64,000 bases of DNA from Chitinophagaceae bacterium (GCA_016710165.1 JADJLJ010000001.1:434001-498000), one strand, 5' to 3'. Shown: positions 43,613 through 53,419, counted from the first letter of the stretch. Program-made: numbers and translations. Notes: generated from the sequence alone by a model not told the origin.

Positions 43613-45760
43613 TTATGCTTTCCCTTCCTGTGGCCTTGGTTGTGCCTCCGGCTTTGGGATCAACGCCTTCCTGCTCAATTTGAACTTGCCTGTCTTCTGG
43701 TCGATGTCCAGTAATTTAACCTTCACTTTGTCTCCTTCCTTAAAAATACCATCCATGCTTTCAAGGCGCTTCCAGCTTATTTCACTGATGTGCAGGAGGC
43801 CTTCTTTTTTAGGCAGGAACTCAACAAAAGCACCAAATTCTTTAATGCTCTTCACGGTTCCTTCATAGGTATCACCTACAACAGGTACCGCTACCAGTCC
43901 GTTCACCCATGCAAGCGCTTTATCTAGCCCTTCTTTCTCCTTGGAGAAAATGCTTACTTCACCATGGTTATCCACTTCTTCAATGTTGATGGTAGTTCCG
44001 GTCTCCCGCTGAATTTCCTGGATCACTTTACCACCTGGCCCGATCACTGCGCCAATGTATTCTTTGTCAATGATGATCTTGACCATCCGGGGTGCATGCG
44101 GTTTAACATCCGCCCTTGCAGCAGGGGTACATGCATACATGGCATCTAAGATATGCATCCGGCCTTTCTTTGCCTGTGCCAAAGCCTGGCGCATTACATC
44201 CATACTTAAACCATCTACCTTGATGTCCATCTGAACACCACAGATACCTTCCCGTGTGCCGGTAACTTTAAAGTCCATATCACCCAGGTGGTCTTCGTCA
44301 CCTAATATATCGGTCAATATAGCGAAGTCATTGTCTTTTTTGATCAAACCCATTGCCACACCACTTACGTGTTTTGCCAGGGGAACACCGGCATCCATCA
44401 GGGCAAGTGAACCGGCACAAACAGTAGCCATGGAAGAGGATCCATTGCTTTCCAGTATATCGCTCACCACCCTTACCGTGTAAGGATACTCATTGCCCGG
44501 CATCATTTGTTTCAATGAACGCATGGCCAGGTTACCATGACCCACTTCCCTGCGGCCTACCCCTCTCATCATCTTAACCTCACCGGTTGAGAATGGGGGG
44601 AAATTATAGTGAAGTATAAACTTGGTGTAATCTGATTTGTGTGCGCTTTCAACCAGTAACTCATCTAAAGGAGTTCCTAAGGTAACGGTTGTAAGTGACT
44701 GTGTTTCACCTCTTGTAAACAAAGCGGAACCATGCGGAGTTGGTAAAATATCCGTTTCCATTGCCAGTTGCCGGATGTCTTCCGTACCCCTTCCGTCAAG
44801 GCGCTTTCTTTCATGCAGGATCATATCCCTTACCACATAGTATTGCAGTTCGCCAAAGTAATGGCCGATCAGGGCCTTATCTTCATCGGGAAGTTCTTCA
44901 CCCAAAAAGGTCTTCACTTCGTCTTTCAATGCATCAAAAGCCGCAGAACGCTCGTGCTTGGCTGATGCAGCAGCTGAAATAGCATGCATTTTATCTTTTG
45001 CAAAAGCTGTGATCTTCTGGTTCAGTTCTTCGTTGCGGTAAGGTTTGGTATATTCTCTTTTAGAAGTAACGCCAACCAGGGCCCTTAATTCTTCCTGTGC
45101 CTTAACCTGTATGCGGATGGCGTCATGGGCTGTTTCAAGTGCAATCACCAGGTCTTCTTCCTGGCATTCTTTACCCTCACCTTCCACCATCATGATGTTT
45201 TTGCTGGTAGCGGCTATGATGAATTCAAAATCGGAAACCGCCAGTTGCGAACGGGTTGGGTTTATGATCACTTCGCCGTTTACGCGGCCGATCCGTACTT
45301 CTGAAATGATCTCCTGCACGGGTATGTCGGAAACAGCCAATGCTGCAGATGCAGCCAGACAAGCCAATGAATCCGGCATCACTTCATCATCCGAGGAAAT
45401 GAGCGAAACCAATACCTGTACATCACATAAATAATCTTCGGGGAACAGCGGCCTTAATGCCCGGTCGATAAGCCTGCTGGTCAATATCTCGTAATCATTC
45501 AGCCTTGCTTCCCGTTTAAAGAATGAGCCGGGGATTCGGCCTGCAGAACCAAATTTCTCCTGGTAATCAACTGACAAAGGGAAGAAATTCTGGCCATCCT
45601 TGGGTTCCTTATTGGCCACAACGGTTGCCAGCAAAATGCAATTCCCCTGGCGAACGGTAACGGAGCCATCAGCCTGGCGGGCCATTTTACCGGTTTCGAT
45701 GGTAACCATACGGCCGCCACCTATATCAAATGTTACTGATTGAGGTTTTAAAAATGACAT
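43613..45760 (-). CDS. pnp: Polyribonucleotide nucleotidyltransferase
   Basis: The 715-residue exoribonuclease degrades RNA with phosphate, as a trimer in the cytoplasm. It has two RNase PH domains (start SVTFDIGGGRMVTIETGKMARQADGS; second GSALFTRGETQSLTTVTLG), a KH domain (IIDKEYIGAVIGPGGKVIQEI) and an S1 domain (GDTYEGTVKSIKEFGAFVEF). It follows rpsO by about 150 bases on the same strand, the classical rpsO-pnp arrangement, with a hairpin between. Confidence 0.97.
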   Translation of the reverse strand: MSFLKPQSVTFDIGGGRMVTIETGKMARQADGSVTVRQGNCILLATVVANKEPKDGQNFFPLSVDYQEKFGSAGRIPGSFFKREARLNDYEILTSRLIDRALRPLFPEDYLCDVQVLVSLISSDDEVMPDSLACLAASAALAVSDIPVQEIISEVRIGRVNGEVIINPTRSQLAVSDFEFIIAATSKNIMMVEGEGKECQEEDLVIALETAHDAIRIQVKAQEELRALVGVTSKREYTKPYRNEELNQKITAFAKDKMHAISAAASAKHERSAAFDALKDEVKTFLGEELPDEDKALIGHYFGELQYYVVRDMILHERKRLDGRGTEDIRQLAMETDILPTPHGSALFTRGETQSLTTVTLGTPLDELLVESAHKSDYTKFILHYNFPPFSTGEVKMMRGVGRREVGHGNLAMRSLKQMMPGNEYPYTVRVVSDILESNGSSSMATVCAGSLALMDAGVPLAKHVSGVAMGLIKKDNDFAILTDILGDEDHLGDMDFKVTGTREGICGVQMDIKVDGLSMDVMRQALAQAKKGRMHILDAMYACTPAARADVKPHAPRMVKIIIDKEYIGAVIGPGGKVIQEIQRETGTTINIEEVDNHGEVSIFSKEKEGLDKALAWVNGLVAVPVVGDTYEGTVKSIKEFGAFVEFLPKKEGLLHISEISWKRLESMDGIFKEGDKVKVKLLDIDQKTGKFKLSRKALIPKPEAQPRPQEGKA

Positions 45761-45841
45761 ATAAATTTTTGTAGTTTATGTTTTACTTCAGGCTGCTGCG
45801 ACTCACATACGGAGGAATGAACAGGCAAAAGCAAATCTTGT

Positions 45842-45883
45842 TTAAAAAGAAGAATTCCCAACCGGGTAATCGTAGTTGGGAAT
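45842..45883 (-). terminator. Hairpin terminator or attenuator between rpsO and pnp
   Basis: A 9-bp stem (45854-45862 with 45875-45883, ATTCCCAAC) runs on the minus strand into TTCTTCTTTTT. It may end rpsO transcripts or separate the rpsO and pnp messages. Confidence 0.75.
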
Positions 45884-45909
45884 CATTCGTATTACATAGT
45901 TGGAATAGT

Positions 45910-46182
45910 TTATTTACGCAGACCTAATTTCTCGATCAAAGCCCTGTACCCGGTCAGGTCGTGCTTGCTGAGGTAAGTAAGTAAACGCTTGCGCTGGCCT
46001 ACCATTTTCATCAAACCCCGTTGAGAAGAGAAATCCTTTTTGTTGGATCTCAGGTGCTCAGAGATCTGGTTGATCCGTTCTGTCAGGAGTGCGATCTGGC
46101 CTTCGATGGAGCCGGTATTGGTTGCTTTTGCACCAAATTGCGTGAAAATGTCCGCTTTTTTTTCAATTGTTAAATAAGGCAT
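45910..46182 (-). CDS. rpsO: 30S ribosomal protein S15
   Basis: The start is ATG 46182, giving the normal 90 residues (MPYLTIEKKADIFTQFGAKATNTGSIEGQIALLTERI); the frame extends further upstream but not with S15 sequence. The RNA-binding segments HLRSNKKDFSSQRGLMKMVGQRKRLLTYL and RALIEKLGLRK are conserved. S15 binds the central domain of 16S rRNA. A perfect -7 box is 49 bases upstream. Confidence 0.97.
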   Translation of the reverse strand: MPYLTIEKKADIFTQFGAKATNTGSIEGQIALLTERINQISEHLRSNKKDFSSQRGLMKMVGQRKRLLTYLSKHDLTGYRALIEKLGLRK

Positions 46183-46230
46183 CTTTGTTTTTTTAATAAC
46201 GTCTTTGTTATGTTTCTTTTTTATCGGACG

Positions 46231-46238
46231 CAAAAGTA
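46231..46238 (-). promoter_or_regulatory. -7 promoter box of rpsO
   Basis: The minus strand reads TACTTTTG, a perfect TAnnTTTG, giving a leader of about 40 bases before the rpsO ATG at 46182. Confidence 0.55.
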
Positions 46239-46432
46239 CGTAGAAATATTGGTTTTTAGGCGGTTGATTAAGGATTTTTTTTGAATATTGCCAAGGCAAA
46301 GGCAGTATGCTGCGTTAAAGGATTTCCGGGGTGATCCCGGGGGCGAAGATATGGAATTTGACAGGTCCCGGGAGCCAAGGCCCGCCCCTTTTGGCAGCAT
46401 ATAAAAGGGCACGCCATCCCAAACCGAGCGAT

Positions 46433-47521
46433 TTGAAAAAGATAGTATTTACTGTTACCAACGACCTCAACTACGACCAGCGCATGATACGTATCTGTAC
46501 CAGCCTGGCCAATGCAGGCTATTCGGTTACACTTACCGGGGTTAAAAAGGCCACGTCCCCGCCACTCAGCCGGGAAAAATATGATCAAAAGCGGTTGAAT
46601 TGTTTTTTTAAATCCGGGCCCGGCTTTTATGCCGAATACAATACCCGGCTGTTCTTTTACCTGCTTTTCCGGAAAGCCGATATCATCTGCTGCATAGACC
46701 TCGACAGCATGCTGCCTGTTTGGCTGGTTTGTAAGCTCCGGAACAAAAAAGCGGTTTACGATGCCCATGAATACTTTTCACAACAAAAAGAGATACTGAC
46801 CAGGCCGCGGGTTTACCGGGTATGGAAATGGATTGAAAGAACATTTGTACCGAAGTTCAAAAACGGATACACCGTGAGCCAGGGCATTGCAGAAGAATTT
46901 AAAGAACGCTATGCAGTAAATTATGATGTGATACGAAATGTTCCGGTATTAAGACCTTTTTTGCCCGGAATGCAGGAGAAACCCGGAACCATACTCTACC
47001 AGGGAGCTGTGAACGAGGCCCGTGGCCTTGAATTCCTGGTTCCTGCCATGAAGCTGGTTGATGCCCGGCTGGAAATTTACGGCGATGGGAATTTTATGGA
47101 TCAGACAAAAAAACTGATCGTTGAAAACAATCTGCAGGATAAAGTGTTTCTTAAAGGGAAACTGCTCCCGGGAGAACTGGACAGTATCACCCGGCAGGCA
47201 TGCATAGGCATAAACCTGGTGGAAAACACCGGGCTGAATCAATATTATTCATTGGCCAATAAATTCTTTGACTACATACACAATGCATTACCCCAGGTAA
47301 CGATGAATTACCCCGAATACAAAAAGATAAATGAGGAATTTGAAGTGGCCATCCTGGTAAACGACCTGGACGTGGGAACCATTGCAGGTGCCATCAACAG
47401 GCTTCTGAACGATGAACCGCTCCGCCGGCAACTGAAACAAAACTGTTTAAAGGCCCGGGAACTCATCAACTGGCAGAATGAAGAAAAAAAGCTAACCGGT
47501 TTTTACAACAAATTAAATTGA
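46433..47521 (+). CDS. GT4-like glycosyltransferase
   Basis: The 362-residue enzyme starts at TTG 46433 (LKKIVFTVTNDLNYDQRMIRICTSL); the open frame upstream holds unrelated residues. It has a GT-B fold with an N-terminal acceptor half (VYDAHEYFSQQKEI) and a C-terminal nucleotide-sugar half (ILYQGAVNEARGLEFLVPAM, LEIYGDGNFMDQ, FLKGKLLPGELDSI). The expected E-x7-E donor motif is only partly kept (NTGLNQYYSLANKFFDYIH). It probably builds a surface polysaccharide or glycolipid in the cytoplasm. Its stop overlaps the start of the next transferase gene. Confidence 0.85.
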   Translation: MKKIVFTVTNDLNYDQRMIRICTSLANAGYSVTLTGVKKATSPPLSREKYDQKRLNCFFKSGPGFYAEYNTRLFFYLLFRKADIICCIDLDSMLPVWLVCKLRNKKAVYDAHEYFSQQKEILTRPRVYRVWKWIERTFVPKFKNGYTVSQGIAEEFKERYAVNYDVIRNVPVLRPFLPGMQEKPGTILYQGAVNEARGLEFLVPAMKLVDARLEIYGDGNFMDQTKKLIVENNLQDKVFLKGKLLPGELDSITRQACIGINLVENTGLNQYYSLANKFFDYIHNALPQVTMNYPEYKKINEEFEVAILVNDLDVGTIAGAINRLLNDEPLRRQLKQNCLKARELINWQNEEKKLTGFYNKLN

Positions 47522-48642
47522 CAGACAAACAACTTCACATAGTAACCCACGATGTTCCCTGGCCCGCTGATTACGGTGGAGTGGTTGACCTTTTTTATAA
47601 ACTGAAAGCCCTGCACGCACAGGGGGTGAACATACACCTGCACTGCTTTACACAGGGAAGGCCGCCGCAGGAGGAATTGAATAAATACTGTGCCAGTGTG
47701 CACTATTACCAGCGGGATAAAAGCTGGAAGCGTTTCTCTTTCCGGTTGCCCTTCATTGTAACCAGCCGGAAAGACGGATCACTTATCGCTAATCTAAAAA
47801 AAGATAACCACCCGGTTCTGCTTGAAGGCATTCATTGCACCTATTACCTGCACAACGGGCAGCTCGGCAACCGGAAGATCATCGTTCGGCTTCACAATGC
47901 AGAATTTGAGTATTACAAGCAACTGGCGAAGCATGAGACCAGCCTGTTCAAAAAGACCTATTTCCTTTTTGAAAGCACGCTCTTAAAGAAATACGAAAAG
48001 GCCCTTGCGCAGAAGGCAACATTCCTGGCTGTAAGCAGGCAGGATGTGGAACTTTATCAAAGTGTTTTGGGAGCACAGCACATTCATCATCTCCCTGTAT
48101 TCTTACCCCATACCCTGGCGGTAGGCAAAGAGGGCAAAGGTTGTTTTTGCCTTTACCATGGCAATCTTTCAATAAACGAGAATGAAGAAGCTGCTGTATG
48201 GCTTATCAAAAATGTGTTCAGCAGGTCATCCGTGCCTTTTGTGATCGCAGGCAAATCGCCCTCCCAACGGTTACAGCAACTGGCGCACAGCAACCAGAAT
48301 ACCTGCCTGGTGGCAAACCCTTCCGAAAAAGAAATGCAGGACATCATCTGCAAGGCACACGTGCATGTATTGCCTTCCCTGAACAATACGGGCATCAAGT
48401 TAAAATTACTGAATGCATTATTCAACGGAAGGTATTGCCTGGTGAATAAGGCCGCGGTCAACGGATCAGGCCTTGAACCCTATTGCCGGATAGCTGAGAC
48501 CGAAGAAGGTTTTCAGCAAGCCATAAAGGAACTTTACGAAACCCCCTTTACCGAAGAGGAAGCGCAGCGGCGGCAGGGTCTTTTACAAACCGGTTTCAAT
48601 ACGGAAAAAAATGCCCGGGAGCTTATGACATTTCTATGGTAG
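47518..48642 (+). CDS. Second glycosyltransferase of a translationally coupled pair
   Basis: The 374-residue protein starts at TTG 47518 in a TTGA overlap with the previous stop. It has an N-terminal half with LHIVTHDVPWPADYGGVVDLFYKLKAL, as in GT4 proteins. The C-terminal part has CLYHGNLSINENEEAAVWLI, FVIAGKSPSQ and VHVLPSLNNTGIKLKLLNALFNGRYCLVN. The Gly-Ile-Lys-Leu-Lys segment matches the donor-binding motif region of GT-B enzymes. It is probably a partner of the previous gene in one glycan assembly step series. It overlaps the end of convergent ftsE by 20 bases. Confidence 0.83.
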   Translation: MTDKQLHIVTHDVPWPADYGGVVDLFYKLKALHAQGVNIHLHCFTQGRPPQEELNKYCASVHYYQRDKSWKRFSFRLPFIVTSRKDGSLIANLKKDNHPVLLEGIHCTYYLHNGQLGNRKIIVRLHNAEFEYYKQLAKHETSLFKKTYFLFESTLLKKYEKALAQKATFLAVSRQDVELYQSVLGAQHIHHLPVFLPHTLAVGKEGKGCFCLYHGNLSINENEEAAVWLIKNVFSRSSVPFVIAGKSPSQRLQQLAHSNQNTCLVANPSEKEMQDIICKAHVHVLPSLNNTGIKLKLLNALFNGRYCLVNKAAVNGSGLEPYCRIAETEEGFQQAIKELYETPFTEEEAQRRQGLLQTGFNTEKNARELMTFLW

Positions 48643-49312
48643 CATTATCCCAAACCTTTCCCATCTCTGTTTTAATGGTCCGTGCCGGGAATTTTTTAAT
48701 GACCAGGTAATCGTGTGTTGCCATGATGATGGTGGTATTGTAGTCGCGGCAGATATGAAACAGCAACTGCATGATCTCATCACTTGTTTCGGGGTCAAGG
48801 TTACCTGTTGGCTCATCAGCCAGTATAAGCCGGGGAGAATTCAATAATGCCCGGGCAATATCCATACGCTGTTGTTCACCACCACTCAGCTCAAAGGGCA
48901 TTTTAAACCCTTTGGTCTTAAGCCCTACCTTTTCCAGTACATCCGCGATCTTTTCATCCATTAATTTTTCATCCTTCCAGCCGGTGGCCTTCAGCACAAA
49001 CTTCATATTCTCGTTCACATTCCGGTCGGTGAGCAATTGAAAATCCTGGAACACAACACCCAGGTTCCTCCGGAGGAAAGGTACGGTCTTCCAGGTAAGC
49101 TCCCGCAGGTTATGCCCCGCAACCCAGCCCTCTCCTTCTGTCATCTGAAGATCGCCATACATGGTCTTTAACAAACTGCTTTTGCCCGTTCCGGTCTTGC
49201 CCACCAGGTAAACAAACTCACCCTTATCAACAGAAATGTTCACATCGCTTAATATCAGGCTGTTGCTCTGGTAAATATTCACATGTTTTAATTCAACGAT
49301 CGATTGAGACAT
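48623..49312 (-). CDS. ftsE: Cell division ATP-binding protein FtsE
   Basis: The start is ATG 49312 (MSQSIVELKHVNIYQSNSLIL), supported by the promoter box at 49355-49362. The 229-residue ABC ATPase has Walker A GKTGTGKSSLLKTM, Q-loop VFQDFQLL, signature ELSGGEQQRMDIARALLN, Walker B LILADEPTGNLD and the H-loop ATHD. With FtsX it regulates peptidoglycan hydrolysis at the septum. No ftsX is present next to it, which is common in Bacteroidota. Confidence 0.9.
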   Translation of the reverse strand: MSQSIVELKHVNIYQSNSLILSDVNISVDKGEFVYLVGKTGTGKSSLLKTMYGDLQMTEGEGWVAGHNLRELTWKTVPFLRRNLGVVFQDFQLLTDRNVNENMKFVLKATGWKDEKLMDEKIADVLEKVGLKTKGFKMPFELSGGEQQRMDIARALLNSPRLILADEPTGNLDPETSDEIMQLLFHICRDYNTTIIMATHDYLVIKKFPARTIKTEMGKVWDNATIEMS

Positions 49313-49354
49313 AAATGGTTTTGCGTTTAGCGTTCCTGGGTTAAGCCATCCGTG

Positions 49355-49362
49355 CAAATTTA
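49355..49362 (-). promoter_or_regulatory. Promoter of ftsE
   Basis: On the minus strand a TTG and a perfect TAAATTTG are separated by 19 bases, a fine match to the Bacteroidota -33/-7 promoter. The -7 box is 42 bases upstream of the ATG. Confidence 0.7.
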
Positions 49363-49420
49363 CCTTTTACCACCCCAGCCGCAAGAATTAATTTCTTCAC
49401 CATATGTTAAAAAATGTGAA

Positions 49421-49466
49421 CAACTAAAAAAATAGTTGCATAACTAAACTATTAGTTTTATGTTTA
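49421..49466 (+). promoter_or_regulatory. BlaI-type operators overlapping the promoter
   Basis: Two palindromes stand in a row: CAACTA-N6-TAGTTG (49421-49438) and AACTAA-N4-TTAGTT (49442-49457). They overlap a TTG (49436-49438) and directly precede a near -7 box TATGTTTA (49459-49466) with a 20-base spacer. The dimeric BlaI repressor encoded at 49494 is the obvious ligand, so autorepression is inferred. Confidence 0.7.
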
Positions 49467-49493
49467 CATCAGAGTTAACTAAACAGCATAAAT

Positions 49494-49850
49494 ATGAAGA
49501 CACTGACCAAGGCCGAAGAACAGATCATGCAGGTGATATGGAAGCTTGACAAAGCGTTCCTGCGGGAGATCATAGACGAATTAGCGGCACCCAAACCCCA
49601 CAACAATACCGTGGCAACCATCCTGAAAATACTAGTTGACAAGGAATTTGTTGGCATCAATGTATTTGGAAGAACACACCAGTACTATCCGCTGGTAAGT
49701 AAAGATGCATACAGCAAGACAACTATGAAGAGCCTGGTAAAAGGATATTTTGAAGGTTCGTTCAGCAATGCCGTTTCCTTCATGGTGAAGGAGAATAACC
49801 TGAGCATTGATGACCTGGAACTGCTATTAAAGCAATTGAAAAAACGTTGA
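49494..49850 (+). CDS. BlaI/MecI/CopY-family transcriptional repressor
   Basis: The 118-residue winged-helix protein has the BlaI pattern: LTKAEEQIMQVIWKLDKAFLREIIDELA, PHNNTVATILKILVDKEFVG (recognition helix and wing) and RTHQYYPLVSKDAYSKTTMKSLV, with the dimerisation helices at the C-terminus. Members are inactivated by cleavage by an M56 sensor protease, which is encoded immediately downstream. It binds palindromes such as those found upstream. Confidence 0.93.
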   Translation: MKTLTKAEEQIMQVIWKLDKAFLREIIDELAAPKPHNNTVATILKILVDKEFVGINVFGRTHQYYPLVSKDAYSKTTMKSLVKGYFEGSFSNAVSFMVKENNLSIDDLELLLKQLKKR

Positions 49851-49917
49851 CCGTTGCTGGCTGGCCGTTGACCGTCTACCGGAGGCCAACTGCTTTCTGA
49901 TCGAACAACGGTCAACG
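49845..49917. repeat. 12-bp inverted repeat between blaI-like and blaR-like genes
   Basis: CGTTGACCGTTG (49845-49856) pairs perfectly with CAACGGTCAACG (49906-49917) across 49 bases that hold a further GCCGTTGACCGT copy. The element could attenuate transcription into the M56 gene; no T tract follows, so it is not a standard terminator. Confidence 0.6.
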
Positions 49918-49952
49918 AATAAAAAATATTGGTGTAATTAAATTCCATTATT

Positions 49953-52187
49953 ATGCTCCCCTACTCCTGGTATTTGCTGAAAGTGATCATCTGCTCAGGC
50001 ATTTTGTTCGGGTATTACTGGCTCTTCCTGCGCAATAAGATATTTCACCGCTACAACCGGTTCTATCTTATTTCGGCCATACTGCTTTCCCTGCTGCTGC
50101 CGCTGGCCAAAATAGATTTCTGGCAACCGGACAGGCCGCAAAGCCAGGTGATAAAAGTTTTACAGGCTGTTTCAGCCGGGGATGAATACATGAACAATAT
50201 CGCACTGGCCGCCAACACAAACAACTGGAACATGCAGGATCTGTATTCGGTTATTTACGGGCTGATCAGTGTGTTTTTCTTAGGGGTGCTTTTGCGCACC
50301 TTGCTGATCATCCGTTCGCTGTTAAAAAAATACCCGGTACAGATGGTTGAACAGGTGTCGTTTGTGAATACGGATGACAACAGCACGCCTTTCTCATTCC
50401 TGAAATACATTTTCTGGAACAGCGGTATCGACCTGGATACCACAACCGGCAGGCAGATATTCAAACACGAACTGGCGCATATCCGGGAAAAGCACACCTA
50501 TGACAAACTGCTGGTCAATATCCTGCTCGTCTTTTGCTGGTGCAACCCGTTCTTTTGGCTTTACCGCAAAGAACTGAACATGATACATGAATTCATTGCC
50601 GACCAGCGGGCCGTGGAAGACAGCGATACCACTGCCTTTGCAACCATGATACTGCAGGCTGCTTACCCGAAGCACCGGTTTGAACTGACCAACAACTTTT
50701 TCTACTCACCTATTAAACGCAGGTTACTTATGCTCAAGAAAAACAACGATCCCCGGGTCAATTATTTTGCCCGCATAATGGCATTGCCTCTCCTGGCAGT
50801 GGTATTTGCTGCTTTCGCATTCAAACCCAAAAAAACGGATGATAAACAATATGATTTCCCTTCCTATGTTATAACCGACACGGTCCCCCTTAAATCCAAC
50901 CTCCTCCCTTCCGATCCCGCCATCGTTCCTTCGGGAAACGCTTCGGTAATGGAAGAAAAAGCCGACCCGGAAAAAGCATTATTGGTTGTGAATGGAAATA
51001 TGATCGGCAAAGGAAAAGCCAAAGACGGGTTGCTTAACCAGTTATATGCACAGACGATCACCGTGAAGTGGCTGAAAAGATCAGAAGCCATTGCAAAATA
51101 CGGCGCCGATGGCGCAGATGGGGCCTGTGAGATCAGTTATACCGATGGGGTAACCATTTCAACTTTTATAGATGCGCTGGACAATTCAAGTGTGTTTTAT
51201 ATGGGGATGCGTAACCCGTTAACTGTAACCGCCCAAAATGTACAACCCGAAGACCTGGTGGTCAGCATCTCTGAAGGAAAAATATTCGGTATCAACGGTG
51301 AATACATGGTAACGGTCACCCACGAGGGAGAAGTTACTTTAACCCTTTCAAAAAGGGATGGTACAAAACTACCCGGTCCATATACCGTTAAAGTAAAAAG
51401 ATTGCCCGACCCAACTGACCCGGCTTTTCCATCAGCACTCAGGGAAAAGGTAAGATACGATAGCAGCCTGTCAGCAAAAATGAACCAGGAGCTATTGGAT
51501 CAGCAACAAGGCCTGGCCAAACCTGGCTATGCGGAAAAAGAATTAAATGCAAAAATAACCGATGTGGCAGTTGAAAAAACCCTCTATGAAAAGAAACTGA
51601 AAGAACTGGAAACACAAAACCTCAAATTAAAGCTCATCGAAGAACAAAAGCTAAAAACGAACACGGACCTCACCGAACGGGTTGTTATGGGAAAGAAGAT
51701 GCAGGACAGCGAGATACAAAACCTGAAACTAAAACGCATACAGGAACAACAGATCAAAAACAAACAGGAATTCGAAGAGCAGCTGGTACTGTCGAAAGAC
51801 AAATCGGATGCCTATCAGAAACAACTTGCTGAGGTAGAAGTACAGGGAAAACCCGGTAATGTCATTTTTGTAAAAACAGAACAGATCCCGTCGTTTCCCG
51901 GCGGCGTGGAAGCATGGAAGAAATACCTGGTCCAGCATGTGCGGTCCACCACACCGGTTGATGAAGGCTGGAAAGCCGGCAAATATACGGTAGTGGTACG
52001 TTTCATTGTGCATGCAGATGGAAAAGTTTCGGATGTTACCACGGAAAATTATAAAGGCACCCTTACGGCCATGCATTGCATTGAGATCATTCGGAATGGC
52101 CCCCGGTGGTTACCCGCAATACAAAACGGGAAGAAAGTAAATGCGTATCACAAACAACCCATCACTTTTGTAATAGCAGACAAATAA
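49953..52187 (+). CDS. BlaR1-like M56 metalloprotease with coiled coil and TonB-type C-terminal domain
   Basis: The 744-residue membrane protein starts with three or four transmembrane helices and has the M56 zinc site HELAH at 172-176 with the EFIADQRAV third ligand. A further membrane helix is at about 270 (ALPLLAVVFAAFAF). The periplasmic part starts with a strand-rich region, followed by a long coiled coil (residues 500-630, rich in K/E/L, e.g. KELETQNLKLKLIEEQKLK). It ends in a TonB C-terminal-type domain (VVVRFIVHADGKVSDVTTEN). It probably senses an envelope signal and cleaves the BlaI-type repressor. The ligand is not a beta-lactam on present evidence. Confidence 0.85.
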   Translation: MLPYSWYLLKVIICSGILFGYYWLFLRNKIFHRYNRFYLISAILLSLLLPLAKIDFWQPDRPQSQVIKVLQAVSAGDEYMNNIALAANTNNWNMQDLYSVIYGLISVFFLGVLLRTLLIIRSLLKKYPVQMVEQVSFVNTDDNSTPFSFLKYIFWNSGIDLDTTTGRQIFKHELAHIREKHTYDKLLVNILLVFCWCNPFFWLYRKELNMIHEFIADQRAVEDSDTTAFATMILQAAYPKHRFELTNNFFYSPIKRRLLMLKKNNDPRVNYFARIMALPLLAVVFAAFAFKPKKTDDKQYDFPSYVITDTVPLKSNLLPSDPAIVPSGNASVMEEKADPEKALLVVNGNMIGKGKAKDGLLNQLYAQTITVKWLKRSEAIAKYGADGADGACEISYTDGVTISTFIDALDNSSVFYMGMRNPLTVTAQNVQPEDLVVSISEGKIFGINGEYMVTVTHEGEVTLTLSKRDGTKLPGPYTVKVKRLPDPTDPAFPSALREKVRYDSSLSAKMNQELLDQQQGLAKPGYAEKELNAKITDVAVEKTLYEKKLKELETQNLKLKLIEEQKLKTNTDLTERVVMGKKMQDSEIQNLKLKRIQEQQIKNKQEFEEQLVLSKDKSDAYQKQLAEVEVQGKPGNVIFVKTEQIPSFPGGVEAWKKYLVQHVRSTTPVDEGWKAGKYTVVVRFIVHADGKVSDVTTENYKGTLTAMHCIEIIRNGPRWLPAIQNGKKVNAYHKQPITFVIADK

Positions 52188-52215
52188 AGTAAAGCCAGGA
52201 AACATTGCAGTTCCG

Positions 52216-52249
52216 GAGATGACATTCGTTGAAGGATGTCATCTCTTTT
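52216..52249 (+). terminator. Rho-independent terminator after the M56 sensor gene
   Basis: A perfect 10-bp stem (52216-52225 with 52236-52245, GAGATGACAT) is followed by TTTTA. It overlaps the stop codon of convergent purM by 2 bases. Confidence 0.85.
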
Positions 52250-53419
52250 ATGATGCGTAGCGGATATCTTCATTCTTTAACCGGATCAACAGTTCCTTCA
52301 CTGCACTTTCCTCCACCCTGCCGATAACCTGTGCATCTATTCCAAACCGGTTCGCCGCATCGATCATGACCGAAGCATCAGCTGCATCACAATAAATTTC
52401 CAGCCGGCAACCCATGTTAAACACTTCATACATCTCTTTATTATTGCTGCCGCTGTTCTGCTGAATGATATTGAATATCTCCGGCGGCTCAAAGAGGTTG
52501 TCTTTTATGACCCGGAAATTGCCCGGCAGGTATTTCATGCACTTTGTCTGCCCGCCGCCGCTGCAATGAATGAGGCCGTGTATTTTATCGAAATGCTCTT
52601 CGAGCAATGGCTTTAGTACGGGAGCATAGGTTCTTGTTGGTGAGAGGATGAGTTGGCCGATGGAAAGATCCCGGATCCCGGATCCCGGATCAGACAGTTT
52701 GCTCTTACCGATGTAAATAACATCATCCGCCAGCTTGTTATCGTAACTCTCTTTAAAATTCTCCGCATAAAATTTACTGAGCACATCATGGCGGGCGCTG
52801 GTAAGTCCATTGCTGCCAATGCCGCTGTTGTAAGCAGTTTCATAGGTTGACCGGCCATAACTGGCTAACCCCACAATTACATCCCCGGCTTTGATCTTAT
52901 CAATGCTGATGATCTTATCTTTTGGCCAGCGGCAGGTCATGGTGCCGTTTACCGCAACCGTTCGTACCACATCGCCTACATCGGCAGTTTCCCCGCCGAG
53001 GTAATGAATATGAACAGCAAAACTTTTCAAGCGGTCGAATAATTCCTGCGTACCATTTATGACCTGTTCCAGCACTTCCCGGGAATAAGGTTCTTATTCC
53101 GGTCGATGGTTGAATTGAAAACGATGTTATCGTATATGCCCACGCAAAGCAGGTCATCCAGGTTCATCACAACCGCATCCTGGGCAATGCCTTTCCAGAC
53201 CGATATATCGCCGGTTTCTTTCCAGTATAAATAAGCCAGTATGCTTTTGGTACCGGCCCCGTCGGCATGCATGATGTTCACGAAAGCATCATCGCCACCC
53301 AGGTAATCGGGATAAATCTTGCAAAAGGCATTGGGGAACAGTCCCTGGTCGAGGTTCTTAACAGCAGCATGTACTTCTTCTTTCTGGGCAGATACACCCC
53401 GCTTTGTATATAAAGACAT
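52248..53419 (-). CDS. purM: Phosphoribosylformylglycinamidine cyclo-ligase, one frameshift
   Basis: Two adjoining frames together give a complete PurM of about 390 residues, which closes FGAM to AIR in purine synthesis. The first (53419 to 53057) has MSLYTKRGVSAQKEEVHAAV, LGGDDAFVNIMHADGAGTKS and DNIVFNSTIDRNKNLIPG. The second (from about 53075 down to 52248) begins with the expected LEQVINGTQELFDRL and has HYLGGETADVGDV and GLIHCSGGGQTKCMKYLP. The break at 53078-53080 fits loss of one C from a CCCC run (plus strand), giving GEVLEQV. Given the pathway importance, this is probably a sequencing indel. Confidence 0.93.
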
